A DNA stretch of 64,000 nucleotides from Biomphalaria glabrata (Eukaryota; Mollusca; Gastropoda; Planorbidae): the NCBI RefSeq assembly GCF_947242115.1, contig NC_074712.1:15584666-15648665 (forward strand), written 5' to 3'. The notes beneath the pieces are model-generated. The model worked only from the letters and a program-made list of their open reading frames with translations. It made no database searches and was not told where the DNA came from. The number at the start of each line of letters is the position of its first letter. Position 1 is the stretch's first letter. Below, piece by piece: positions 10,501 through 20,397 of the stretch. Position numbers and translations under genes: made by a program.

Positions 10501-11678
10501 CCGCCAGTGGATTGACGTCCCTTCCAGAATAGGAGGATGTTTCTTAGCGTAATTTTTTCCTTTAAGCTAAACAGGTCACATCCAACCATCGTGGTAGGTA
10601 TTTGCGGTTCTGACACTCCTCATTGATTGTGTATCTTATTAACGCTATTAGAATAGGTTTTGATTATTATCTAGACCGCGTCTACAAGGAAGTGGAAATG
10701 ACGTAAGGCAAGTTTAAAAAGTTCACTTTGGGGTAAAGAAATCATAAACTGGAAGTTCTATTTTTGTGATGGATTTTTAAAAAATGTTTTCTATCTAGAC
10801 TGCGGCCTTTTAGGGTAATACCGAAAATAAAATACAAAGGTTTGATGAAAGCTTGCAATTTTTAGCGAATAGTAATCCCAGGGTTGCGATTCTGTCAAAA
10901 ACACTTTTTACTGAGCATCTAGGAGGCAAAAGGAACCTGTGTACACAGGGCCGCCGCGAAGGTTGTGGCCGCCTGCGTGCGAAATTAAAAATGCCGCCCT
11001 CCTCCTTTTATTCCAGAAAAAAAATATTTCATTAAGACTGCGCTGGACGCTGTTCCAAAAAGACCTTTGATTTCAATCCATTTTTTGTAGACCATTCCAT
11101 TTTTTCCATTCATATTCATACAGTTGTATCCCTCGAGTACAACAATGCACCATGCACTATGCACAGTTTCGGATTTATGTGCATTCAGAAATCTAACATT
11201 TTGGTTCTATGTGATAAAACATTAAAAACTGATCTCGTTCTGACTACTCGCTTATGCTTCTGTATTTGCTACGATTATAATTGATGAGCTGCGGCGGGTA
11301 TATTACAATGAACACAATGAACAGTGTAATTGATCATGATCTATATACAATTTCTCGATAACTTTGACTGCTCAACAGTGTTATATGGTCTGGACGTGGA
11401 TATGTTAACTTGATTGTTATTGTACGTTTAAGCGCAATCCCGCCCCCCCCCCCCCCAAAAAAAAAGGTTGAAAAACAAAACGCCATTAACAGTGGAAATT
11501 TTTCAACGTTCCATAAACTTTCATAGTAATTATCACGATTGTATTTTGAAGAAATGTGAATTGTATCCACAATCATCTGAAATACATGGATTCAGAGTTG
11601 CCTACAAATGTATCCAACAAATGAAGCAACTCAGCACTAAATATTTTTCTTGAGTTTAATACAAAGTAAATAATCCAA

Positions 11679-11860
11679 GAAGAAGGCAGACAGAAAAAGC
11701 GATGGGAGGACAACATTAAAGAATGGACGGGCCTGCCATTGAGAGAGGTTCTAAACAAGGCAAAAAAAAAGGGAGGAATGGAGAAAGACGGTCGACAAAT
11801 CTTGCCTGGTGCCCCAACAGTCCAACAGACTAAGGGATAGGTAAAAGGTATAAAAAAAAG
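11679..11860 (+). mobile_element. 5'-truncated LINE family A with 13-bp target duplication
   Basis: The segment encodes the end of a LINE ORF2 (worn text equivalent to GRQ..RWEDNIKEWTGLP...SCLVPQ, a tail seen in RTE-like elements), followed by a GTAAAAGG-type tail. It is bounded by GTAAATAATCCAA at 11666-11678 and 11861-11873, a perfect 13-bp duplication typical of target-primed reverse transcription. Other pieces of the family lie at 26318-26540, 33131-33320, 45340-45615 and 57394-57889. Confidence 0.85.
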
Positions 11861-12007
11861 GTAAATAATCCAAAGTACAAGCCACTTAAAGTCTTAAACA
11901 ATGACTTGAAATAAAACATAGGCAGTGTTTCTCACATTCCCGGGGGGCGACTCAATATATAACAACATTTCATTCGAGCCCTCTTTAGAAGCTGGAGCCC
12001 AGAGGAG

Positions 12008-12900
12008 CCGTGAAGGCAAGCATAGTGAGGTCAGTGAAGGCTAGCACAGTGAGGTCCGTGAAGGCAAGCATAGTGAGGTCAGTGAAGGCTAGCACAGTGA
12101 GGTCCGTGAAGGCTAGCATAGTGAGGTCCGTGAAGGCTAGCATAGTGAGGTCCGTGAAGGCAAGCATAGTGAGGTCCGTGAAGGCAAGCATAGTGAGGTC
12201 CGTGAAGGCAAGCATAGTGAGGTCCGTGAAGGCAAGCATAGTGAGGTCCGTGAAGGCAAGCATAGTGAGGTCCGTGAAGGCAAGCATAGTGAGGTCCGTG
12301 AAGGCTAGCATAGTGAGGTCCGTGAAGGCAAGCATAGTGAGGTCCGTGAAGGCAAGCATAGTGAGGTCCGTGAAGGCAAGCATAGTGAGGTCCGTGAAGG
12401 CTAGCATAGTGAGGTCCGTGAAGGCTAGCATAGTGAGGTCCGTGAAGGCAAGCATAGTGAGGTCCGTGAAGGCTAGCATAGTGAGGTCCGTGAAGGCTAG
12501 CATAGTGAGGTCCGTGAAGGCAAGCATAGTGAGGTCCGTGAAGGCTAGCATAGTGAGGTCCGTGAAGGCAAGCATAGTGAGGTCCGTGAAGGCAAGCATA
12601 GTGAGGTCCGTGAAGGCAAGCATAGTGAGGTCCGTGAAGGCAAGCATAGTGAGGTCCGTGAAGGCAAGCATAGTGAGGTCCGTGAAGGCAAGCATAGTGA
12701 GGTCCGTGAAGGCTAGCATAGTGAGGTCCGTGAAGGCTAGCATAGTGAGGTCCGTGAAGGCAAGCATAGTGAGGTCCGTGAAGGCAAGCATAGTGAGGTC
12801 CGTGAAGGCTAGCATAGTGAGGTCCGTGAAGGCAAGCATAGTGAGGTCCGTGAAGGCAAGCATAGTGAGGTCCGTGAAGGCTAGCATAGTTAGGTCAGTG
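12008..12900. repeat. 24-bp minisatellite, about 37 units
   Basis: Consensus GTGAAGGCAAGCATAGTGAG plus GTCC. Units differ mainly at one base (GCAAGC or GCTAGC), with a few GTCAGTG and GCACAG variants at the left end. As 24 is a multiple of 3, long open frames of 300 or more codons exist on both strands (VKASIVRS or MLAFTDLT repeats); these are not genes. Confidence 0.97.
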
Positions 12901-13760
12901 AGTTATTTTTTTAAAGAATGTAATAAAAAAGAAAATAAAGTTAGTCACGATTTTTAGATTTTATTTTTCATTTCCATTAATTTAAGAGTTTTAAAAAGTT
13001 CTTCCTGGAGCTAGATTTAAAGATACGGCAGGTTTCCGTTCAAATCGGCAAGGGGGCTGAACATTTGTTTTACCCCCCCCCCTCCCCTTGTTGTTGGTCG
13101 GTTGTGGCTCCAAACAGCTAGTACAACTGAACCGATGTCAGCGTTTTATATTTTTACAAATAAACTTTACATGACTTGAACAAATTCTTTGTGAACAAAA
13201 CTCAATATAACTGTTATTATTCATACTTAAACTTGAGATGAAATATAGATCTAATAGTAATGAAATAAACTCTTTCATGTCTTAAGATCGTCTCACATTT
13301 ACACTAGGAACGTTAATTTCACTCCTCCCCTCCACAAGAGAGGTACTAGCCCCCCCCCCCCGGCAGCAATGAAAATGCTTTTTAAAATTGACTTTTTTAA
13401 TTATCTGTAATAGATCTACTGATAAGGAGGGCTATTCGACTCAAAACAAATATTACAAATAACACGCGAAAAATCAAGGGCAGAAAGAAACTGGCGCCTA
13501 TGGAAAAACCCGTGGGAATTCCTCGTACGCTGCTCTATTTTTTTTTCTTGTTTCCAAAATAATTTCTTATGTACGAATATCGTTTATATTTTCAAAGGAT
13601 ATTGGAATACTTAGAATGTATATAAAATATTCAGTATTTTTTATTTAAATATTTTTTTAAAAAAGTAACCTTGGAATAATTATTTGACCACCCCCTAAAT
13701 TCGGCTGCCTGAGTTCAATGCACACATTGCATAATAGGTAACAACGGCCCTATGTGTACG

Positions 13761-14215
13761 GAAATTCAAGCGGATACTTACCACAGTTTAAGACATTTCG
13801 AGATCAATGAATCAGTCATTCAGTCAGTGGTACTTTATATTTTTATATTTTTATTTTATATTGTATTGTAGACAAGAACTAGATTTGTTAGGGACCGTTG
13901 TTCTCCATTCCTCTGTCTTTTGACTTGAATAGAATTATCTACAAAACAATATTTGCGAGAAAAAAAAAGAATACGCGAACATCGATAATGCAAAATCTAT
14001 ATTCTAAACAAAGTATATAATTATTAATGTAAAACACAACTGGAAAATTTTGTTATAATCATGTCTTTATATTTCATTTTTTATCATTGTTTAGACCTTC
14101 CCTGACCCTAATGTGGGAGCTTACAGCGCTCCTTCAGGTCCTAATCTGTCTGAGGGCGCAAACATTTTTTTTTAATTAAGGGAGCGCAACAGGTGAAAGA
14201 TTGGAGAAACCCTAT
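13761..14215. other. AT-rich spacer with a hAT-like end
   Basis: No gene is supported. At 14170-14215, read on the - strand, CAGGGTTTCTCCAATCTTTC resembles a hAT-type MITE terminus directly next to the 27-bp minisatellite. No second end was found. Confidence 0.35.
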
Positions 14216-14835
14216 GCCACATTGTAACTACAGTGTCTCTAGTCCACATTGTAACTACAGTGTCTCTAGTCCACATTGTAACTACAGTGTCTCTAGTCCA
14301 CATTGTAACTACAGTGTCTCTAGTCCACATTGTAACTACAGTGTCTCTAGTCCACATTGTAACTACAGTGTCTCTAGTCCACATTGTAACTACAGTGTCT
14401 CTAGTCCACATTGTAACTACAGTGTCTCTAGTCCACATTGTAACTACAGTGTCTCTAGTCCACATTGTAACTACAGTGTCTCTAGTCCACATTGTAACTA
14501 CAGTGTCTCTAGTCCACATTGTAACTACAGTGTCTCTAGTCCACATTGTAACTACAGTGTCTCTAGTCCACATTGTAACTACAGTGTCTCTAGTCCACAT
14601 TGTAACTACAGTGTCTCTAGTCCACATTGTAACTACAGTGTCTCTAGTCCACATTGTAACTACAGTGTCTCTAGTCCACATTGTAACTACAGTGTCTCTA
14701 GTCCACATTGTAACTACAGTGTCTCTAGTCCACATTGTAACTACAGTGTCTCTAGTCCACATTGTAACTACAGTGTCTCTAGTCCACATTGTAACTACAG
14801 TGTCTCTAGTCCACATTGTAACTACAATGTCTCTA
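14216..14835. repeat. 27-bp minisatellite, about 23 near-identical units
   Basis: Consensus CCACATTGTAACTACAGTGT plus CTCTAGT. The units are almost perfectly homogeneous; changes appear only in the last ones. The period is a multiple of 3, which makes spurious open frames on both strands. Confidence 0.97.
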
Positions 14836-15649
14836 GTCCATCATGTGCAAAGCAAAAGCAAATTGTTCATTATAACCAAGCAGTAAATGTTTTTACATGA
14901 CAAGTTTGTTTGTTTGTTTGTTTGTAAAATGTTTTACATTTTTCGGATGTTCCTTCAGATTTAAAGATAATTTACTTTCCTAGTCCAAACCTCTCGCAGG
15001 AAGACTGGAGATGGCAGCCAGAGCGCATACCGCAAGACCAGGCAGCCACCTGGAAAACTGGTGTCTACGCCTATGTCCAGGTCTGTCTGTTCAGATATAG
15101 GTGTTAACCTATACGAGATGCGTTATGTGAAGTTAGAGGAAACAAAATATTCATTAGATAGAAAGTATAGAAAGAAATACTGACTGTAATAGGTAATAGC
15201 AAGATGAACTCACAAAAACCTAGAAACGACTAGAATGAACAAGCTTGTTAAATGAATTGATATCTTACGTTTAATGTCAAGTAAACCTCTGAGTACATTT
15301 TTCAATAGCAACAATAACTTAAGCCTTATTAGTTAGTTGTTGTTTTTTTTTAAATTATAAAGTAAATATCAAAACCAGAGGAAACATTAAGTCTGTATAA
15401 GGTTATGAGACACCTACACAATAGACGCTGCAACAGTAGTAGTATACATTTCCGTATATTCCGTGTATATAACTTTAAAAGCTATTCTTACACTGTATCT
15501 GCTAAAGCATGTCAGTCAATTAAAGGCTCCACACTTACATTAAAGATCAGGTTTCTTAAAGCGACCTTTTAAAGCAGTTTATCATTGATGCAAACATAGA
15601 TCACTTGTGACACCCCATTCACATTTTCTTGGGATTGTAAAACTTTACC
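14836..15649. other. Gene-free spacer
   Basis: Non-repetitive AT-rich DNA with a short (TTTG)n run at 14905-14925. I see no coding, RNA or mobile feature I can support. Confidence 0.4.
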
Positions 15650-15820
15650 CATTTCTGACCTTGCGATCTATGGTTTCAGATAATGTAAAGCTAACCTGTG
15701 GCCGACGGTTAACGAGAGTGTCATGTGACCAGAATAACGACCAGTGGATTTTTACTTCCCCTTTGTGATTTGGGTATGCATTAAAGTTGGATAAATCCAG
15801 GACTTTGAAATTTGGAATTA
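15650..15820 (-). mobile_element. SINE fragment (tail half)
   Basis: CAGACC-like/GATCTATGG..., GTTAACGAGAGTGTCATGTG and TTAAAGTTGGATAAA match the body and 3' half of the tRNA-derived SINE at 16640-16905. The tRNA-like head is missing. Confidence 0.65.
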
Positions 15821-16459
15821 CAATAAAAAAAAAAATCCATAAAAAGAAAAAAAAAAAAGGTTATTTTAAGCATATTTGTATCAATTAGTTTGGATCAGTC
15901 GTATAATTAAATTTGTTATAGATCTAGACTCTAGACTAACAATAAATCTGTGTCATTAGAAATATTTTTTACTAATTGTTTTCGTTTTTAGCGCTATTGC
16001 GTGCTTTTAGCTTTCTCAATACTCTATGATCTCCAGTTGGAAAGGGGGAGAAAGAAAAAAAAAGGGGGGGGGGTGGTATCTGGGTGATCACTTTTAAAAT
16101 GTATTTATAAAAAAAGTGAGCAGCAACCTGAATTCAATATCGAGGGCTAATGCCTCCCCAGCCTCCTCAAGCCAATGCTGTAACCTTTGTGACAGAGAGC
16201 TGCTTAGGAAAATAAGTTTTATAGTTATTTACAAACATTTTTCTACAAACACTGAAGTAGACTACTTTAAACTTTACCATTTTATCAGTCAAGTAAAATC
16301 TCTTTCTCTTGTTCGAGGTACCCCAAAAAAATAATTAATAGTTCATTAACTAACTGGTTAATTTTTTGTTAAAATATATTCTTGTGTTGGCATGTGAAAG
16401 AACTAACTCTGCTTTCATCTTGACCAGAGAAAAGGAGCAGGAGAAATAAAGTGCGCTTG

Positions 16460-16500
16460 TTACCAGACCGACAGATTGAGTTGATATAAGAATTGTAATA
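16460..16500. repeat. Short end fragment of repeat family R
   Basis: AGACCGACAGATTGAGTTGATATAAG matches the end of the family R repeat at 62885-63308 and shows the site GAGTTGATATA uninterrupted, that is, without the TIR element found at 63317. Confidence 0.55.
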
Positions 16501-16639
16501 AAAAAAAACAACAAAAAACAAACATATATCTTCATGATCACCTGGTAAAGCCTGGAGTCGATTAAAGGCAAATGCTTATTATTTTTTCTTTCATTGTATG
16601 AGTGACTTTTGTTATGTATAAAACAGAGGATACGTTTCT

Positions 16640-16905
16640 CTTTCAGACCATGAGATCTATCGGACAAATGATGTAAAGGCCTTTTGTTTCCACGGTTAAC
16701 TAGGGTGTCATGTGGCCAGCACAACGACCAACCGCATTTACTTTTTCCCAACTTATGCCAGGTACCCATTAGAGTTGGGTGAACTCAGGGGCGCCTTAAA
16801 AATCATGAAATTCAAAATCCAAGTCTTCATCGAGATTCGAACGCAGGACCCCAGGTTCAGAAGCCAAGCACTTAACCACTCAAGCACCGTGCCCCCAACC
16901 AGAAG
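16640..16905 (-). mobile_element. tRNA-derived SINE (family 1), full-length copy
   Basis: On the - strand the element begins with a tRNA-like head (GTGCTTGAGTGGTTAAGTG, an A-box region, then GCGTTCGAATC, a B box). It continues with a conserved body (GGCGCCCCTGAGTTCACCCA, TGTGCTGGCCACATGACACC, GTTAACC) and ends near a CTGAAAGAG tail. Further copies: 15650 (partial), 24908-24995, 30412-30676, 35744-35875, 39232-39372 and 59478-59772. A pol III internal promoter is implied by the A and B boxes. Confidence 0.85.
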
Positions 16906-17029
16906 ATAGGGTGTAGATTAATTTCTGAATAATTGCCCATGAATTCTATAACTGCTCGGCGAGATGTCATTGGAAACATTTGTGTATCATGCCTTGAAAG
17001 TTTTAGCATGAACAATATTGGCATCACTC

Positions 17030-17605
17030 TTTCTGTCTCCTCCCTTCTTTCATCCGTCTTCCTTCCTCTCTCTATTCCTTTCTCACTTCTTCTCTCCATC
17101 ACCCTCTCTCCTTTACCTTTCTCCCTTACTCTCTCCGCTCTCTCTCTCTCTCTCTCTCCTCTCTTTATCTCTCTTTCTACTTCGCTATCTCTCCCTCTAT
17201 CTCTCTATCCCTCCACTTTGTCTTTCTTCCTCTCTCTCTTCTTCCACCTTCCTCTCTCCTCCCTGCCTGTCCCCTCCCTTCCTTCGTCCCTTTCTCTCCC
17301 AATGTCGCTCTCATTCCCTCTCCCTCTCCCCTCCCTCTTCCCTTACACTTCTCACTTCCTCCCCTTCTCTGTCTCTATATCCCTCCACTTTGTTCTTTCT
17401 CCCTGTTTCATCCCTTTCTTCCTCTTCTATCCAGTTCTTTCTCTCTCTCTCCACTGCGCTCTCCTCTCTCCCTCTCTCTCTATCCCTCCACTTCTCTCTC
17501 TCACTATATTTTCCCTTCCATCCTCTATTTCTCAACTTCGCTCTATGTCTTTCTCTCTCTCTTTCTTCCTCCACCTCTCTCTCCCTCTCTCTCTCTCTTT
17601 AGATA
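17030..17605. repeat. Polypyrimidine (C/T) tract
   Basis: About 575 bases consisting almost wholly of C and T on the + strand (CTCTCT, CCCTCC, TTCTTCC mixtures). The serine/leucine-rich open frames here, and the arginine/glutamate-rich one opposite, are compositional artefacts. Confidence 0.93.
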
Positions 17606-19540
17606 GATAAATGAGAAGATAGACCAAATGGTCTATAGAATAGTTCACTTAATAATGCTGATAAAATAATGGATGTACTGATGTGAATCAAAGAATGTAG
17701 AGATTATTTATATATTTCTCAAGAATTTCGTAGCTTCCTCTTTTTTGTGTGTGTCTAAAACAGGTCATGCAAACTATTTAGCACTTCAGGTCGTTCTATT
17801 ATATCTATATTTTATTTGAACAAGAAAAGAATATTTGTATCTCGTGTTCTCATACTCAGTAGAGTTAAACACTTAAACAATATTTATATATCAATATTTT
17901 GTTTTGCCACAAAGCACAAGTGATACAAAGGCTGTCAAAGTTGCAAACTCATTGCAAATAAAACGAACTATTGAACACAAATACAATAACGATCAACACA
18001 TTCGCACATACCATTAAAATCAGATGGCAATCCATTAAAAATAGTGTTGAATTGTATATTTAGAGTAAGTATACATGACATATACATCTTTCATTTTGAA
18101 GTATTTTCCATGTTCTAAAAATGACCCATTAGAAGAAATGATACCTAGGTACCTAGGTACTTGAAATTTGACACCATTTTTAATGGAGCGCCATTTAATT
18201 TTAATGGTGTTATTATTTTTCTTTTTGTTGAACCAAATAAATTATGTTTAGTTTTATTCTCATTTATAATTAATTGGTTTTCTTTACAGTTAGTTGTTAA
18301 TAATTTTTAGATTCAGGCATTATTTTCTTTTTAGGGATGTAGCTAAAGGTTGAGTATCATCTGCTTACAAAATTTCTCAAAATTTTCGTAACTTCATTTT
18401 CTTAAAAAAACAGGTCATGCGAAACAGAAAACTGCAACTGTTAAGACCGTCACTTTGGCCACACGGTAGAGGCGTTCACGGGTGACAGCCTCCCCACCCC
18501 AACCTTTCCCCACATATTTGTACATACCATCCTCAGTTCCGAAGGTTAAAGGAAGTTTCAATTTTCATCAACTGGGTGGGGAGGGGAATCAGATATATAG
18601 ACCTACAGACCTACGCTCCTCCACACGCATACACCCACACACTGATGTAACAGTAATTAACTAATTTGGGATGGAAGGGGGTTGGAGCTCCCAGTTGACA
18701 TCCAACAAGTGAAGCGTGGCCTATTATTTTTTTCGTCCGGGTCGGTTGGAGCTTATAAACCCTGACTCCGTTGGCACTCATCATTTTGGTAGGAGGCAGA
18801 TCTAGTTGAAGCTTTGAAGTCCCAGCAAAGTCAACACAAGAGCTGCATACGTTTTCTTGTGAGGATTAGTTCAGATTGTTGTTCTACCTTAGGCATTTAG
18901 CAGAGAGCAGTCATTGAATATAGTAGATAAAGATCTTCTGCTACACAGGTAAGCAGAGAACTACTAGAAACAAAGATGCACTGCTGTACCTATCAGCTTC
19001 ATCCTGTTTGCTTCTTTGTTGCAGCATTAGGGCCTTATGGCCCTCTAATAGTTTGTTTATATTTTGGTCCAGGATGGTTTCTATGTTGATTGTATTTCTC
19101 TATATAATTGGATGTAGTAAACGGACATAGGAAAAGATTTATAGGAAAATTATTCATATTCTTAAAACCGAAAATGATGACAAGATTTCATAATTATATT
19201 CTTTAATGATTTAACATTTATAAGTGGCACTACCATCTCAAATGAGATAAAGAAGGTAGTACGTCAAAGGGTGATAAAATCTTGGTAGATCATGCTCACA
19301 TTTTTTATTTCATGCTTGACAACATGGAAGAACGAAGTCATTCTGAGGTCATATTCACATCTGGAATGGCATTTAAAAAAAAAAAAAGCATTCGCATAAT
19401 AGAATATAAAAAGAAAGAAAGAAAAAAAGAGGATAGATAGACAGACAGATAGATAGATAGATAAATAGATAGAGATTGATTGATTGATTGATTAATTGAG
19501 ATTGACTTTAAAGTAATATTTAAAAAATTAGCTCAAATTG
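17606..19540. other. Gene-free spacer
   Basis: AT-rich DNA. A GATA/GACA microsatellite with ATTG repeats lies at 19432-19496, and a C-rich block with some GGGGTTGG text at 18480-18760 may be a worn repeat. No gene or full element is recognised. Confidence 0.4.
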
Positions 19541-19544
19541 AGTA

Positions 19545-19650
19545 TCCAACTCGTGACCTTGACACCGTCAGCTTCTCGATTGAATAATTCTATCAATTAG
19601 GCCAGCGGGCATTGTATACGATATGTATTATTTATTGGTACCTTTATTAT
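19545..19650 (-). mobile_element. tRNA-like SINE (family 2) fragment
   Basis: Read on the - strand: GCCCGCTGGCCTAATTGATAG, GAAGCTGACGGTGTCAAGG, then CACGAGTTGGATACTC, which resembles a degenerate tRNA with A- and B-box positions. A second copy in the opposite orientation is at 27070-27185, including the flank GGTACCAATAAATAAT, so this is a dispersed repeat and not a functional tRNA gene. Confidence 0.6.
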
Positions 19651-20249
19651 ACGAAGAACCCTTAAGATCTAAACGTAATCTAAATTCAATTTACCTAAAA
19701 ATAAAAGCAAAGCTTGGATAATCTATCAATAAAATTAAAGCAACTTTAAATTTAATAAACTTTTTTTTAAATTCAATAATTCCAATGATATAGATCCGGA
19801 CTTTTAAATCAAGACTTAGAAAACGATGCGCAAACTTTTCCTGAACTATTAACATTAATTGATTAAACTATTGAATCAATAACGTTTTAGATTGGGAATT
19901 TTCCGACCGCTATAGTCGTTTCAAGGACGCGGCAGTCCTTCCTTTAAAAACCAATGGTTTTACATCTCAGTCTAGAGCCCTAGTCAAATTTACATATATT
20001 TTTTTTTTGACTTTGAAAACTTATTACTGTCCAACTTAAGAGTGTTCGTCACGTGACCAAAGAGCTATTAATTCTTTTCTCAGCGATCTACAACTAAATG
20101 TTAAATTTCTAGGAAAATCGTTAGAGCTGGGGTTTTTTTTTTAGATCAGCGTTTATGCAGCTTAAAACTTTTTGGTTCCAGGTTCGGTGAAGTTCTGACT
20201 CGAATAGAGGTATTGTGAAAATAGAGATACATGTATACATCAAAATAGG

Positions 20250-20397
20250 GGCCAACTTTGACTAATTTCCTCTGATTCTACTTCACCCCGACCTTTTGTT
20301 CTAACATTTTGTGTTCATACCCTGACACCAGACTGTGATACTTTATTAATTATCAACTTTCAACTGTATCCACAGTATTTCAGCTTCAACAATCAAC
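20250..20397 (+). promoter_or_regulatory. Conserved upstream block of gene 2 with a 3' splice site
   Basis: About 145 bp nearly identical to 44937-45085 in front of gene 4 (CTTCACCCCGACCTTTTGTT, CATACCCTGACACCAGACTG). It ends in TGTATCCACAG at 20365-20375, a good acceptor 22 bases before the ATG, which implies an upstream non-coding exon. Its conservation may simply reflect recent duplication. No TATA box is evident. Confidence 0.55.

Larger units (their letters stand above)
8131..10509. mobile_element. 2.4-kb non-autonomous TIR element built of tandem repeats, with 8-bp target duplication
   Basis: Termini are CACTAGCGGATCCAG (left) and CACTGGCGGATCCAG (right, reverse complement): 14 of 15 match. 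Perfect 8-bp direct repeats GATTGACG flank it at 8123-8130 and 10510-10517. An 8-bp duplication with CA-starting ends fits hAT (or P); no transposase is seen. Inside, in order: short CCCTAA runs, a (CA)n/(TA)n block (8228-8383), about six 97-bp hairpin-bearing repeats (8455-9020), a middle part (9026-9830) with a second copy at 25463-26300, then degenerate repeats of about 176 bp rich in C and G runs, ending in a long C/G hairpin. Confidence 0.85.
10946..13752. mobile_element. Probable 2.8-kb TIR element (hAT-like) with a minisatellite inside
   Basis: The left end CAGGGCCGCCGCGAAGG and the right end (reverse complement TAGGGCCGTTGTTACC) are recognisably inverted. Flanks are TGTGTACA (10938-10945) and TGTGTACG (13753-13760), 7 of 8 identical. 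This suggests one old insertion with an 8-bp duplication. It has since received a LINE (11679-11860) and holds a 24-bp minisatellite. No transposase is visible. The two ends could come from separate copies, so the full-length reading is only moderately sure. Confidence 0.55.

Noticed and set aside
11985-12957. Open frames of 300 and 315 codons on opposite strands
   Set aside because: They are produced by a 24-bp repeat whose period is a multiple of three; there is no non-repetitive coding part, splice context or conserved domain.
14172-14900. Three long overlapping open frames
   Set aside because: Artefacts of the 27-bp minisatellite; present in several frames and on both strands.
16933-17610. 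Ser/Leu-rich 225- and 194-codon frames
   Set aside because: Consequence of the C/T-only composition of the polypyrimidine tract.
19545-19650. Possible tRNA gene
   Set aside because: Box positions are degenerate, no cloverleaf holds, and the flanking sequence is shared with a second copy at 27070, so it is a SINE-type repeat.
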